From the NCBI GenBank assembly GCA_902491375.1, contig CABUHE010000015.1:1-46141 (forward strand): a DNA stretch of 46,141 nucleotides, given 5' to 3'. Source of the stretch: an uncultured Prevotella sp. (GTDB lineage Bacteria; Bacteroidota; Bacteroidia; Bacteroidales; Bacteroidaceae). Shown one piece after another: positions 15,292 to 24,750 of this stretch. The notes beneath the pieces were generated by a model. The model was not told the DNA's origin and did not search any database. It saw only the letters and a list, made by a program, of their open reading frames with translations. The position numbers and the translations under genes were made by a program. Position 1 is the stretch's first letter. Each line of letters starts with the position of its first letter.

Positions 15292-18200
15292 ATGACCGAC
15301 AAACTCAGAAAAGCCTTATTGGCATCACTATTTTCGATGACGGGTTTCTTAGCCTACGCTCAGAGTACTGTTACCGGAACAGTGAAAGACGCGAACGGCG
15401 AACCGCTGATAGGGGTTACCGTCATGACGGACGGCAAGGTAGGCGCGATAACCGACCTTGACGGAAACTTTAGTATTCCTAATGCCACAGAGCAGACACA
15501 GCTCACTATTTCCTACATTGGTTATAAAGACCAGACAGTACAGGTAGGTAACAAGACACGTCTTAATATCGTAATGCAGGAGGACAACCAGTCACTCGAC
15601 GAGGTTGTTGTCGTTGGTTACGGTACGATGAAGAAGAGCGACCTCACAGGCTCAATCTCTTCTGTAAACACCCAGCAGCTTAACGCAAAGGGTGCTCCTT
15701 CAGTTCTTGAGAATCTGCAAGGTGCAGTGGCAGGTGTGAATATTACACAGACCACAGGACGTGCAGGCAACAGCTTCGACATTGAAATCCGTGGTAAGTC
15801 TTCAACAAACAGCGATCTTCATCCTCTGTATGTAGTCGACGGTGTTACAACAGACGATATCGACTGGCTTAACCCGCAGGACATCGAGCGTATCGACGTA
15901 TTGAAGGATGCTTCTTCAACAGCAATCTACGGTTCTCGTGCAACAGCCGGCGTTGTCATCGTAACAACAAAGAGCGGTACGACAGTAGACAAGAAGATGA
16001 GCAAGCCGACTATTTCTTACGACGGATATTATGGTGTTACCAACGTGGCACGTATGCCGGATTTCATGGACGGACAGCAGTTTTATGAGTTCCGTTTCCG
16101 TAAGTTCCTGACCTACGCTGGTGGCGGCACACTGACAAGCGGACGCCCGATATATCAGATTGCCGACAATACTACTTACAATCAGATGGCTATCCACAAT
16201 GATGATACAGGCGAGTATCGTCTGCGCACATTGATGGAAAACGGTGAAACAATTGACTGGCCAGACCTTATCACAGGCAGTGGTCACCAGCAGAACCACT
16301 ATCTGTCAGTAAGCGGCTCTTCTGAGCGCCTGAGCTACCATATGGGTATCGGCTATTCAAGCGAAGACGGAATCTATGACGGCGATGAGCAGGATAAGTT
16401 CAACTTCAAGGGTAGTCTTGACGGAAAGATTAATAAATATGTAAGCGCAGGTTTCAGTTTCAATCTTGCCCGTATTAATCACGATTATGGCAGTGATAAG
16501 GGTGTTCAATACGCATACCGCCAGAACGCATATTGCCAGCCTTATGATGCGGACGGCAATCTTAACGCAGCACCTGGTAACTATATAGCACTCGGCTCAA
16601 CATCTAACAACCAGTTCTCAGACCAGCCGAACCCGCTGCTTTATTTCCAGGCTGAAGCAAAGAACCGTGAGACATGGCGCGCTCTTGGTAATATTTACTT
16701 GCAGGTAAATCCTGTTAAGGGACTGAACATCAAGACAACTTTCTCACCAAACTTTACATATTATAGAGAAGGCTATTTCTATGACGCACCGGCTTTGGAC
16801 GACGGTGATGCTAACATAGCAACAAAAGAGACTCAAAGGTCGTTTGACTGGACATGGGACAATATGGTTACTTACGACAATTATTTCGGTAAGGATCATC
16901 ACCTCAACCTCATGGGACTTTTCTCTTTGATGCATTCAGACAATGAGTTGCAGAATCTTGCATACACCGGCGTACTTGACGGTACTTATTGGTGGAATCT
17001 CAACAGTGGTACATACAACCCTACAGATTCAGGCGATTCTTATTCAGAAAACAGCATGCTTTCTTATGCATTGCGTGCTAACTATACATTCAAAGACCGT
17101 TATATGTTGACAGCAACTGTACGTTGGGATGGTTCTTCAAAGTTCCGCAAGGATTACCGTTGGGGTAGCTTCCCGTCAGTAGCTTTCGCATGGCGTCTGT
17201 CTGAGGAGCCTTTCATGGCAAGTACCCGCAATTGGCTGTCTAACGCAAAGGTTCGTCTTTCTTACGGTGTTACAGGTAACAACCGCGGTATCGGCGATTA
17301 CGCAACTCAGGTAGTTGTAGGTGGTCCTATCTATTATCCGTTCGGTTCAACTTATCTGCAGGGCTTCTATCCTGACGGTATTGTTGACGCTATGCTTCAG
17401 TGGGAAAAGTCTCACGAGTTCAACGTAGGTCTTGATTTCGGCTTCTTCGATGAGCGTATCCGTGGTTCTGTTGACTGGTATACCAAGACTTCTAAAGATC
17501 TTCTCTTCGAAGTACCTCTTCCTCTTGAGGCAGGTGGCGTTGAGATGACAACTAACGTCGGTTCAGTACGAAATACAGGTGTCGAGGTTTCTCTTACAAC
17601 TGAGAACATCCGCACTAAGGACTGGAGATGGACAACAACATTCACATTCTCAGCAAACAAGAACACTGTACGTGAGATTAACGGTGTAGGCGGTAATCTT
17701 ATTACAGGTACTGAGACTGGTAACCTCTTCATTGGCGAGGCTTATAATAACTTCTACGGATATGAGTGGGACGGAATCGTAAGCGACCGTATGATGACAG
17801 TCCCAAATAATGAAATCGCAATTCAGAGCGGCTTCACACCGGGCACCCAGGTTAAGGAGTATGACTATTATTACAAATGCTACCAGTGGGCTGAAGGTAT
17901 GCCTATAATCGTTGACCGCAACGGCGACGGTAAGTTTGACGACAGTGATAAGAAGATTTACAACACTGATCCGAAGTGGACAGGCAGCTTTACTACCACA
18001 CTTGCATATAAAGGTTGGGATCTTTCAGCATCACTCTATACAAAGCAGGGTATGTGGGTTAACTCAGCATTCTACGGCGAGTATCTCGACTATAGTCAGC
18101 GTGGACGTACAAGACTTGTTGTTGACAACTATATCCCGGCTGGAACATTGATTGACTGCGACGGAATCAATCCTGACGGTACTTACATTAATCCTGTTTA

Positions 18201-18543
18201 TCAGGAGAAGACACACTACGGCAGCTATCCTTTCCCGAACTATGGTGGCTCTAACGGCTTTGCTGCAACAAGTAACTGGATAAGTGGAGACGGTGCTGCT
18301 GCTGTCAATAAGTATGCTGATGCTTCTTATGTGAAGGTTAAGAATATAACTCTCGGATACACATTCCCGAAGAAATGGACCGAGAAGTTCGGATGCTCAT
18401 TCCTTCGTCTCTATTGCACTGTCACAAACCCGTTTGTATGGACAAGCTACAAAGGCTTCGACCCGGAATGGGCAAGTGCAGATCTTGATCAGGACGGACC
18501 AAGTACTGTTACATGGCAGTTTGGAGCAAACATAAAGTTCTAA
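15292..18543 (+). CDS. SusC/RagA-family TonB-linked outer-membrane protein
   Basis: SusC-type proteins are TonB-driven outer-membrane barrels that import glycans or peptides with a SusD lid. A signal peptide ends at LAYAQS (about residue 24). The carboxypeptidase-regulatory-like domain follows (VTGTVKDANGEPLIGVTV through SYIGYKDQTV). The plug begins at LDEVVVVGYGTMKKSDLTGS and contains IEIRGKSS, YVVDGV and RIDVLKDASSTAIYGSRA, all SusC/RagA signatures. The barrel fills the rest to a C-terminal WQFGANIKF. The length of 1083 is typical. It starts the operon, with susD 21 bases downstream. Substrate cannot be told from the sequence. Confidence 0.96.
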   Translation: MTDKLRKALLASLFSMTGFLAYAQSTVTGTVKDANGEPLIGVTVMTDGKVGAITDLDGNFSIPNATEQTQLTISYIGYKDQTVQVGNKTRLNIVMQEDNQSLDEVVVVGYGTMKKSDLTGSISSVNTQQLNAKGAPSVLENLQGAVAGVNITQTTGRAGNSFDIEIRGKSSTNSDLHPLYVVDGVTTDDIDWLNPQDIERIDVLKDASSTAIYGSRATAGVVIVTTKSGTTVDKKMSKPTISYDGYYGVTNVARMPDFMDGQQFYEFRFRKFLTYAGGGTLTSGRPIYQIADNTTYNQMAIHNDDTGEYRLRTLMENGETIDWPDLITGSGHQQNHYLSVSGSSERLSYHMGIGYSSEDGIYDGDEQDKFNFKGSLDGKINKYVSAGFSFNLARINHDYGSDKGVQYAYRQNAYCQPYDADGNLNAAPGNYIALGSTSNNQFSDQPNPLLYFQAEAKNRETWRALGNIYLQVNPVKGLNIKTTFSPNFTYYREGYFYDAPALDDGDANIATKETQRSFDWTWDNMVTYDNYFGKDHHLNLMGLFSLMHSDNELQNLAYTGVLDGTYWWNLNSGTYNPTDSGDSYSENSMLSYALRANYTFKDRYMLTATVRWDGSSKFRKDYRWGSFPSVAFAWRLSEEPFMASTRNWLSNAKVRLSYGVTGNNRGIGDYATQVVVGGPIYYPFGSTYLQGFYPDGIVDAMLQWEKSHEFNVGLDFGFFDERIRGSVDWYTKTSKDLLFEVPLPLEAGGVEMTTNVGSVRNTGVEVSLTTENIRTKDWRWTTTFTFSANKNTVREINGVGGNLITGTETGNLFIGEAYNNFYGYEWDGIVSDRMMTVPNNEIAIQSGFTPGTQVKEYDYYYKCYQWAEGMPIIVDRNGDGKFDDSDKKIYNTDPKWTGSFTTTLAYKGWDLSASLYTKQGMWVNSAFYGEYLDYSQRGRTRLVVDNYIPAGTLIDCDGINPDGTYINPVYQEKTHYGSYPFPNYGGSNGFAATSNWISGDGAAAVNKYADASYVKVKNITLGYTFPKKWTEKFGCSFLRLYCTVTNPFVWTSYKGFDPEWASADLDQDGPSTVTWQFGANIKF

Positions 18544-18564
18544 CAATTATTTATTCTTACTACG

Positions 18565-20379
18565 ATGAAAAAAATATTATATATAACTTTTGTTGCCGCC
18601 ATTGCCGTCGGAGCCAGTTCGTTGACCGGTTGCTCTGACTTCCTTGAGGCGGAAAACAAGACGAATGTGAATTCAGATTCATATTTCCCGACTGAAGGTG
18701 GACGTGAGGGATTGCGCACTTACACATATTCTCTGTTAAAGCCGCTTGTATCGTCAATGGACATGTATGAGCGTGGAACAGACCTGTATCGTCCGACTCA
18801 CGGTGAAGATATGGGAGACCTTAATAAGTATACGCTGACTCCGCAGTCAACAACAGTTTCAGATTATTACGTAAACCTTTATGCGTTTATCAACAGTGCA
18901 AACTGTATGATTCATTATGCAGACGGTGACAAGCTAGTTGAGGCTGAAGGAAAGTTCTTCCGTTGCTACGGTTACTATCTGCTGACTCAGCAGTTTGGCT
19001 CAGTACCTTATGTTACAAATTATATCGAGAGTGCTGAACGTAATTATCCGAAAACTCCGTTAAGTGAGCTTTATCCTCAGTTGATTGCTGAACTTGAGAG
19101 CATAATGAGCGACAACAGTCTGCCTATTGACGATAGCTCAAATCAAGGCCGTGTAAGCCAGAGAGCAGTCAAGGCTTTGCTTGCGAAGGTTTGTCTCGCA
19201 GCTGGCTGGGATTTGGGTACAACTCTTAACGATGCAGCTCAAGGTACATATACAGTCAACGACGATACATATTTTGAGAAAGCTGCACAGTATGCTGACG
19301 CCGCTATTGCAGGTCAGGCTCTTACAATGTCATTTGAAGACAAATGGGCTCCTGAGAACGAGAACTCAAATAATGAGATAATTTTCGCAGTTCAGTATGA
19401 GCGCAACGGACTGCCCGGTAATCTCAGTGATGAGGGACATGGATTGCAGAATACAATCGGTGGATATTTCGGACAACCGAATTCTACTGGTGAAAAATAT
19501 TGTGGACGCATGGCTTTGTCTTCTAAGGCAATCTATTTGTGGGGACCAGGTGACGAGCGTTATGACGGTTCTTTCATGTCTACAATGTACAACTATGATG
19601 GTACTTGGGGTACAACTGGCTATTACGCGTATTACAACAGTCCGAGCCAGCGTGGCACAATGCCTGTAGCTTACCGCTATTTCCCATATTATGTGACAGA
19701 GGCAGAGGCAGAGGCAGAGTTTGCTGCAGATCCTTCAAGATATTCAAAGGGTAAATATATTAACAACGCGTTTGCTTACATTCTTGGTGATCCTGTTGTA
19801 AGATATACTTTCAATTCAGACGGAACATGGAAGAAGGATAATCCTACTTATGCTGATTGTTGCAATGGAATTAACGGTTCTGTTTCATTGAAAAAGTTTG
19901 ATGATCCGCAGACTGCACAGGAAAATACAAACAGCACAAACGGCTACCGTGATATAGTTATTTTGCATCTTAGTGATATGTATCTTACTGCAGCTGAGGC
20001 TTATCTTATGGCAGGTAATGAAACTCAGGCTCTTGCTTACGTGAATGTAGTTCGCGACCGTGCAAAGGCTGGACATCTGAATTCGTTCTCTGATTATGAA
20101 AATGCTTATGAAGTACCTGCAACTTTCGGTGCAATAACTCCGCTTGATGTAATACTTGACGAGAAAGCACGTGAGGAAATTGGTGAGAACTGCAGATGGA
20201 TGGATCTCCGCCGTACACGTCAGCTCGTTCGTTACAATGTTGCATTCAATAGTGATGTACCTTCTGTTGCTAATATGAGTAACGCTCAGGGTGAAATTAA
20301 ATGGTATCGTCCGATACCTGAGACAGAGTTGGCTAACAATACTGCTCTGACTTCAGGCGACCAGAACCCGGGCTACTAA
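18565..20379 (+). CDS. SusD/RagB-family surface lipoprotein
   Basis: This is the lid and binding protein paired with the preceding SusC. The lipoprotein signal peptide ends at SSLTGCSDFLE, with a lipidation Cys near residue 23. The N-terminal helical part has the family pattern of repeated helices (SANCMIHYADGDKLVEAEGK, FRCYGYYLLTQQFGSVPYV). The C-terminal part contains ILHLSDMYLTAAEAYLMAG, YVNVVRDRAKAG, and ILDEKAREEIGENCRWMDLRR, the classic SusD signature. The closing WYRPIPETELANN is also typical. The length of 604 is slightly above average. Confidence 0.96.
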   Translation: MKKILYITFVAAIAVGASSLTGCSDFLEAENKTNVNSDSYFPTEGGREGLRTYTYSLLKPLVSSMDMYERGTDLYRPTHGEDMGDLNKYTLTPQSTTVSDYYVNLYAFINSANCMIHYADGDKLVEAEGKFFRCYGYYLLTQQFGSVPYVTNYIESAERNYPKTPLSELYPQLIAELESIMSDNSLPIDDSSNQGRVSQRAVKALLAKVCLAAGWDLGTTLNDAAQGTYTVNDDTYFEKAAQYADAAIAGQALTMSFEDKWAPENENSNNEIIFAVQYERNGLPGNLSDEGHGLQNTIGGYFGQPNSTGEKYCGRMALSSKAIYLWGPGDERYDGSFMSTMYNYDGTWGTTGYYAYYNSPSQRGTMPVAYRYFPYYVTEAEAEAEFAADPSRYSKGKYINNAFAYILGDPVVRYTFNSDGTWKKDNPTYADCCNGINGSVSLKKFDDPQTAQENTNSTNGYRDIVILHLSDMYLTAAEAYLMAGNETQALAYVNVVRDRAKAGHLNSFSDYENAYEVPATFGAITPLDVILDEKAREEIGENCRWMDLRRTRQLVRYNVAFNSDVPSVANMSNAQGEIKWYRPIPETELANNTALTSGDQNPGY

Positions 20380-20419
20380 TAATAATGTCATTAATGAACA
20401 TAGAAAATAAGTGATAAGT

Positions 20420-20902
20420 ATGAAAAAAATATTATATCCTTTATTTGTCGCGCTTGCATTAGGACTTGGTTTTACTGCGTGTAGCGATGATGACGAAGAA
20501 AATGGCGGACACTTCGCCACGACTCCAGAGATTGAGGCTGCAGGCGTTTATTCAGGAACTTTCTCAAAGGTTCAGGATGGAAAGACTGATACTCTTTATT
20601 CAAAGGGAACATTGACTGTAGCAGCGACAGATTCGGCTTATTGCGCCGATATAACTTATGATTGTTCTGATGGATTTACTTATAATGCAACTTCTGTGGC
20701 TAATATAACTCATGACAATTCTGGCTATGCATTTTGGAATTCATCCACATCAAATGGTTTGGGAACATCCTTTACTGGACGTATAGCTGGCGACGGAAGT
20801 GTAGAATCAACCTTTGATATTAAGGAAAGATCAGGACGTGTGGTTTACACATATCATTATAAATTTGTCGGCAATAGGCAGGAACTTTATACGGAACAGT
20901 AA
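20420..20902 (+). CDS. small surface-type lipoprotein of the susCD operon
   Basis: A 160-residue lipoprotein whose signal peptide ends at GLGFTACSDDDEEN. The acidic stretch right after the Cys resembles the lipoprotein export signal that sends Bacteroidetes lipoproteins to the cell surface. The mature part is beta-rich (AGVYSGTFSKVQDGKTDTLY, YCADITYDCSDGF) and may form a small barrel or sandwich. I do not recognise a characterised family. I start at the ATG at 20420; an in-frame GTG three codons earlier is less likely. The position after susD suggests an accessory ligand-binding role. Confidence 0.82.
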   Translation: MKKILYPLFVALALGLGFTACSDDDEENGGHFATTPEIEAAGVYSGTFSKVQDGKTDTLYSKGTLTVAATDSAYCADITYDCSDGFTYNATSVANITHDNSGYAFWNSSTSNGLGTSFTGRIAGDGSVESTFDIKERSGRVVYTYHYKFVGNRQELYTEQ

Positions 20903-20988
20903 CCGAACAACGGTATGTCTCTTCGGTTTAAAGTGTGATTTGACTTTTTAAAATTATAGGCGGTAATAAAAGTAAATATCTGGAATGT

Positions 20989-21021
20989 GTGCGCCAATGT
21001 GCGTAAAGTCATTTGGCGCAC
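20989..21021 (+). terminator. hairpin between the lipoprotein and T9SS-cargo genes
   Basis: Arms gtgcgccaa (20989-20997) and ttggcgcac (21013-21021) pair perfectly around a 15-base loop. The tail is gctttaaag, not a clean T run. It may be a partial terminator or an mRNA-stabilising hairpin separating expression of the first three genes from the fourth. Confidence 0.55.
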
Positions 21022-21107
21022 GCTTTAAAGCAATAAATATTACTTTGAAAACCTAAAAATAACTATTATAACTAACTTTAATTATTAACTTTTAAACTTA
21101 AAATCTT

Positions 21108-22028
21108 ATGAAGAAGATGTTACTTAGCGCAGCTTTGATGATGGCTGCATTTGCGGCAAACGCACAAGTTGAAATTGCAACAGTTGATGCTACTGCTTTA
21201 GGTTTGAATAAAGATGCTGCAACTCCTGTTGCTGCTGGAACAGTCGTAGCTCAGACAGCAAGTGTTACAGCTACTATAAAGTATGATGACAATTTTAAAA
21301 GTGTCGGCATGAAGACTGGTGCCGTTTCAGTTAACGGTCAGCAGGTTTCTGCTTCTGAAGGCGATGCTATTCAGGGAAGTACTAACGGACAGGCTGCTGC
21401 TGTTAATGGAACAAACTATCAGCCGACTGGATGTATTTATGAATTTACTCCTAGCCAGGATGGTTATATTTATGTAATTATCTCAGCTTCTGGTAACAAG
21501 TGTTATGCTGTTTACGAGAATGAGATGGATCGTGTTCCTTACATGTTCTCTATGCAGAATACTAATGATGTAGCAGGTGCTCCAGCTATGTTCTCTTATG
21601 ATCTTATGACTGTTGATGGAGCTACTTACTATGTTGATGGACTTGGATATTATGTAAATCCTGACTTTGCAATCACATGGCCGTGCCAGATCGTTATGGG
21701 TCCTGATGCTTCACTTGCAACAACAGGTAATGGTGTGATTAAGTTCCAGGCTTATAATGGATGCACTTATCAGGTATTTGCAACTGGTTCTAAGATGACT
21801 CTTGCTGGTTTCGCATTCGATACAACTGGTGATGCAACAGTTACAACAGACACTAACACTCTGCTTTCTAACGGACAGATTCCTGGTGGTGACACTGGTA
21901 TCAGCGAAGTTGTAGTAAATGAAGCTAACGATGCTAACGCTCCTGTTTACAATATTGCAGGTCAGCGCGTAAGCAAGAACGCTAAGGGCTTGGTTATCGT
22001 TAACGGTAAGAAGTATATGAGAAAATAA
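21108..22028 (+). CDS. secreted protein with a T9SS-type C-terminal tail
   Basis: A signal peptide ends at FAANAQVE near residue 20. The mature 285 residues look like repeated beta strands; I do not recognise an enzyme family or catalytic motif. The last 25 residues (VYNIAGQRVSKNAKG, then VIVNGKKYMRK) have the pattern of Bacteroidales T9SS sorting tails: YNxxGQRV, a short loop, KGxxIVNGKK and a basic end. The protein is therefore probably exported through the T9SS encoded at 3.9-10 kb. It follows the susCD-lipoprotein genes on the same strand after a 205-base gap with a hairpin, so it may be expressed separately. Codons are AT-richer than in the T9SS genes. Confidence 0.85.
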   Translation: MKKMLLSAALMMAAFAANAQVEIATVDATALGLNKDAATPVAAGTVVAQTASVTATIKYDDNFKSVGMKTGAVSVNGQQVSASEGDAIQGSTNGQAAAVNGTNYQPTGCIYEFTPSQDGYIYVIISASGNKCYAVYENEMDRVPYMFSMQNTNDVAGAPAMFSYDLMTVDGATYYVDGLGYYVNPDFAITWPCQIVMGPDASLATTGNGVIKFQAYNGCTYQVFATGSKMTLAGFAFDTTGDATVTTDTNTLLSNGQIPGGDTGISEVVVNEANDANAPVYNIAGQRVSKNAKGLVIVNGKKYMRK

Positions 22029-22046
22029 TTCAATTTGTTCATACTT

Positions 22047-22089
22047 AAGAAAAACAGCGTCGGTTATTATAGCCGGCGCTGTTTTTCTT
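22047..22089 (+). terminator. strong terminator after the T9SS-cargo gene
   Basis: A 17-base stem with one G-U pair (22047-22063 with 22073-22089) ends in gtttttcttt. It closes the susC-to-cargo region. The remaining DNA to 22384 is AT-rich and holds nothing I can identify. Confidence 0.85.
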
Positions 22090-22384
22090 TATTCTGTCTG
22101 TTTGCTGTTCATTATATTCTATGGTTTAGCTTAGCCATACATAACAGCAATTGTGTGCTGCCTTAAAGTTGTTAATTCTTTGTTTTAAGAGTTTACCTGT
22201 TCTTTTTGTTTTCTCAGGAATTTATAATCTTTGCATAGATCCTAATACTTTTGTTTTCTCATAAATTATTTGCAGGCTTATGTTTTTATAAGGAGTTTAA
22301 AGCTCATGATAAATTTGTCAGTTTATATGTTTGGTTATAGAATAAATCTGTAAATGTTGATAGTGAAAAATATAGCATGAAAAT
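22090..22384. other. gene-free AT-rich spacer
   Basis: No gene, repeat or promoter could be supported between the two flanking terminators. Confidence 0.5.
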
Positions 22385-22421
22385 AGCCGTAGCAAATTTT
22401 ATTTGTCTGATTGCTACGGCT
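22385..22421 (-). terminator. terminator of the 7TM-HD gene
   Basis: Arms agccgtagcaa (22385-22395) and ttgctacggct (22411-22421) pair perfectly. On the minus strand the hairpin is followed by attttcat. It lies 24 bases past the stop of the minus-strand gene and may work in both directions. Confidence 0.75.
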
Positions 22422-22444
22422 GTGTTTGTTTATTTTAGTATAAG

Positions 22445-24580
22445 TCAGATAATCGATTCCGGCTTGTTCGTTTCTTTTTCAGTCTTTTCTGCAATGTTTT
22501 GGTTCTCGTTGGTTTTGTCTTCTGTTTGTTTGTTCAGTTGCGGATAGCTGGTGCGTGTGTGATAGATAGCTTTCAGTCTTTCAATAAGCACCTGTTTTGC
22601 TACTGCAATGTCATGGAAGGTAATCGGGCATGTCTTGAAGAAACCATCGTCAACCTGTTGGTCGATAAGTCTGTTTACGAGGTTGGATATGCTTTCCTCT
22701 GTATATTCTGGCAGCGAGCGTGCCGCAGCTTCTACTGTGTCTGCCATCATCAGAATTGCCTGCTCACGTGTGAACGGATCAGGTCCCGGATATGTGAAGA
22801 GAGTATCGTCAACAGGTTCATCCGGATGCTCATTTTTATATGAAATGTAGAAATATTTTGTTTTTCCTGTGCCGTGATGTGTGCGTATGAAGTCTTTTAT
22901 TACACCGGGCAGACTATTCTTCTCCGCTGTTTTCAGACCTTCTGTAACATGGCTTATCACAATCTGTGCGGCGTCTATACGTGGCATTGCAGAAAGCGGA
23001 TTAGCTCCGCCCATTTGGTTTTCTGTGAAATATGCCGGATTTTTCATTTTGCCTATGTCGTGATACATGGCACCAGTTCTGACGAGTTGGGCTTTCGCAC
23101 CGATTTTGTTTGCAATCTCAGCTGCAAGATTACCTGCCATAACCGAGTGCTGGAATGTTCCAGGAGCAATCTCGCTTAGTGTACGGAGCAGTTTCTTGTT
23201 CGTGTTTGACAGCTCAATAAGCGTTACGTTTGATGTGAATCCAAATGTCTTTTCGACAATAAGCATCAGTGGATATGCAAATAGTAGCAGTACACCGTTT
23301 GCTGCGAAATACTTGTACATGCCGTGGTCCATCGTAAAGATACTGTTATCCTGCATCAGCTGTAATGCAAAATAAATTACGCTGCTTCCTATTGCCACAA
23401 GCAGTGCAGTCTTGAATATCTCGGCACGTTGCGACAGTTCACGGAGTGAATATATTGCCACCAGTCCGGCTACAAGCTGCACAATGATGAACTCATACTG
23501 GTATTTCACAGCCGCGGCACATATCAGCACCATCGTTACGTGTGCGTTGAATGCTGTGCGCGAGTCAAGGAATATTCGTATGAAGATGGGAGTCATAGCG
23601 AAAGGCAGAATGTATACACTCAGTACGTTATGGCTCATCATAAGCGAAACAAGTACCGGGAATATTGTTATCATCGTGTAAAGCATCGCAATGCTGCGTG
23701 GTTTGTCAAGATAGTCTTTGCGGAACAGGCGGATATACGTTGTGAACAATATCACGAGTGTAGCTACAAAAACCACCTGTCCGGCTATTGTCGAAGGCAC
23801 AGCACTTACGTCCGCACTGCGGCGTCGTGTCTCTTTCTCAAATGAAGAAAGCACCCTGTACGTATATTCATCTACAATCTCGCCGCGGTCTATTATCTTC
23901 TGTCCGCTAAGCACCATGCCGCTTGCCAGCGGTATGCCGCTAAGCATGTCGCCGAGTTCGGTCTCGCTGCGTTCTTCGTCATACACAAGATTCGGCTGAA
24001 TGTATTCGTTCAGGTTGCATTTGCGCAGTATTTGTTTGGCGGCGTTGATCTTCGGGTCTGAGAAAAGCCGCTCGTAAGCTGTCATTGTTGAATAGACGCA
24101 CGAAATCTCAGCACTTGTCGCGCTTTTCGCATTCACAATTCTTATCATTGCCGTTGTGTCGCGGTTAAGGTCAGAGTATATCGTGGCTTCGATGATACCT
24201 TCGTTATAGAGCCTGCTCAGTCTGTCGGCTATTATTCTGACGTAATCTATCGTAAGTCCGGGAATGCCGTCCTTGTATTTTTGTAAGAACCGTTTAATCT
24301 GTTTCTGGCCGGTTTCAGAGTTGTAGTTGAAGTACGGTTCAAATGAGTTTGCCACGCTGTCCTGCTCCATTTTTATGGCAGCCTCAGTCTTATAGATAGG
24401 GAAGTCGAACTTCGCTATCAGCGGACTGTACATCCACGGCTTGCCTATGTCGTAGCGGAATTGCGGTCCGCTGTTGCGCGGAAGGAAGAACACTATTATG
24501 GCTACGGTAACGACTACCAGCAAGGTGTATACCAACAGATGGCTAATGCGTTTGTCTTTCGTATTATTGAATCTTGACAT
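22445..24580 (-). CDS. 7TM-HD membrane phosphohydrolase (PgpH-like)
   Basis: This is an integral-membrane HD-domain protein of the 7TM-receptor type. A first membrane helix lies at residues 14-33 (LLVYTLLVVVTVAIIVFFLP). An extracytoplasmic domain follows to about 265. A block of about seven hydrophobic helices spans roughly 265-445. The cytoplasmic HD domain begins at TFQHSVMAGNLAAEIA and has the metal-binding YHDIGK near residue 507, then HVTEGL and RTHHGTG. Characterised relatives (PgpH) hydrolyse cyclic di-AMP, so that is the likely reaction. The C-terminal tail is polar and rich in Glu, Lys and Asn. No cyclic di-AMP synthase is in the window. Confidence 0.92.
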   Translation of the reverse strand: MSRFNNTKDKRISHLLVYTLLVVVTVAIIVFFLPRNSGPQFRYDIGKPWMYSPLIAKFDFPIYKTEAAIKMEQDSVANSFEPYFNYNSETGQKQIKRFLQKYKDGIPGLTIDYVRIIADRLSRLYNEGIIEATIYSDLNRDTTAMIRIVNAKSATSAEISCVYSTMTAYERLFSDPKINAAKQILRKCNLNEYIQPNLVYDEERSETELGDMLSGIPLASGMVLSGQKIIDRGEIVDEYTYRVLSSFEKETRRRSADVSAVPSTIAGQVVFVATLVILFTTYIRLFRKDYLDKPRSIAMLYTMITIFPVLVSLMMSHNVLSVYILPFAMTPIFIRIFLDSRTAFNAHVTMVLICAAAVKYQYEFIIVQLVAGLVAIYSLRELSQRAEIFKTALLVAIGSSVIYFALQLMQDNSIFTMDHGMYKYFAANGVLLLFAYPLMLIVEKTFGFTSNVTLIELSNTNKKLLRTLSEIAPGTFQHSVMAGNLAAEIANKIGAKAQLVRTGAMYHDIGKMKNPAYFTENQMGGANPLSAMPRIDAAQIVISHVTEGLKTAEKNSLPGVIKDFIRTHHGTGKTKYFYISYKNEHPDEPVDDTLFTYPGPDPFTREQAILMMADTVEAAARSLPEYTEESISNLVNRLIDQQVDDGFFKTCPITFHDIAVAKQVLIERLKAIYHTRTSYPQLNKQTEDKTNENQNIAEKTEKETNKPESII

Positions 24581-24708
24581 CTTTACTGTGGTTTTGCGGT
24601 CTGAGGCTTATGCTATGTTATGCAAAGGTCTAAAATCCTTATTTGCCCAAACCATTGTTCTTGTCTGCGAAAATACTAAAAAAATACTCTAATTTGCTGA
24701 AAATGTTA

Positions 24709-24716
24709 TATTTTTG
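24709..24716 (+). promoter_or_regulatory. -7 element of the gltX promoter
   Basis: TATTTTTG matches TAnnTTTG, 34 bases before the gltX ATG. No well-spaced TTG lies upstream; a TTTG at 24693-24696 is only 12 bases away. Confidence 0.5.
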
Positions 24717-24750
24717 CACAAAATTTATGAGATAATAAGCTAACGAGGCT

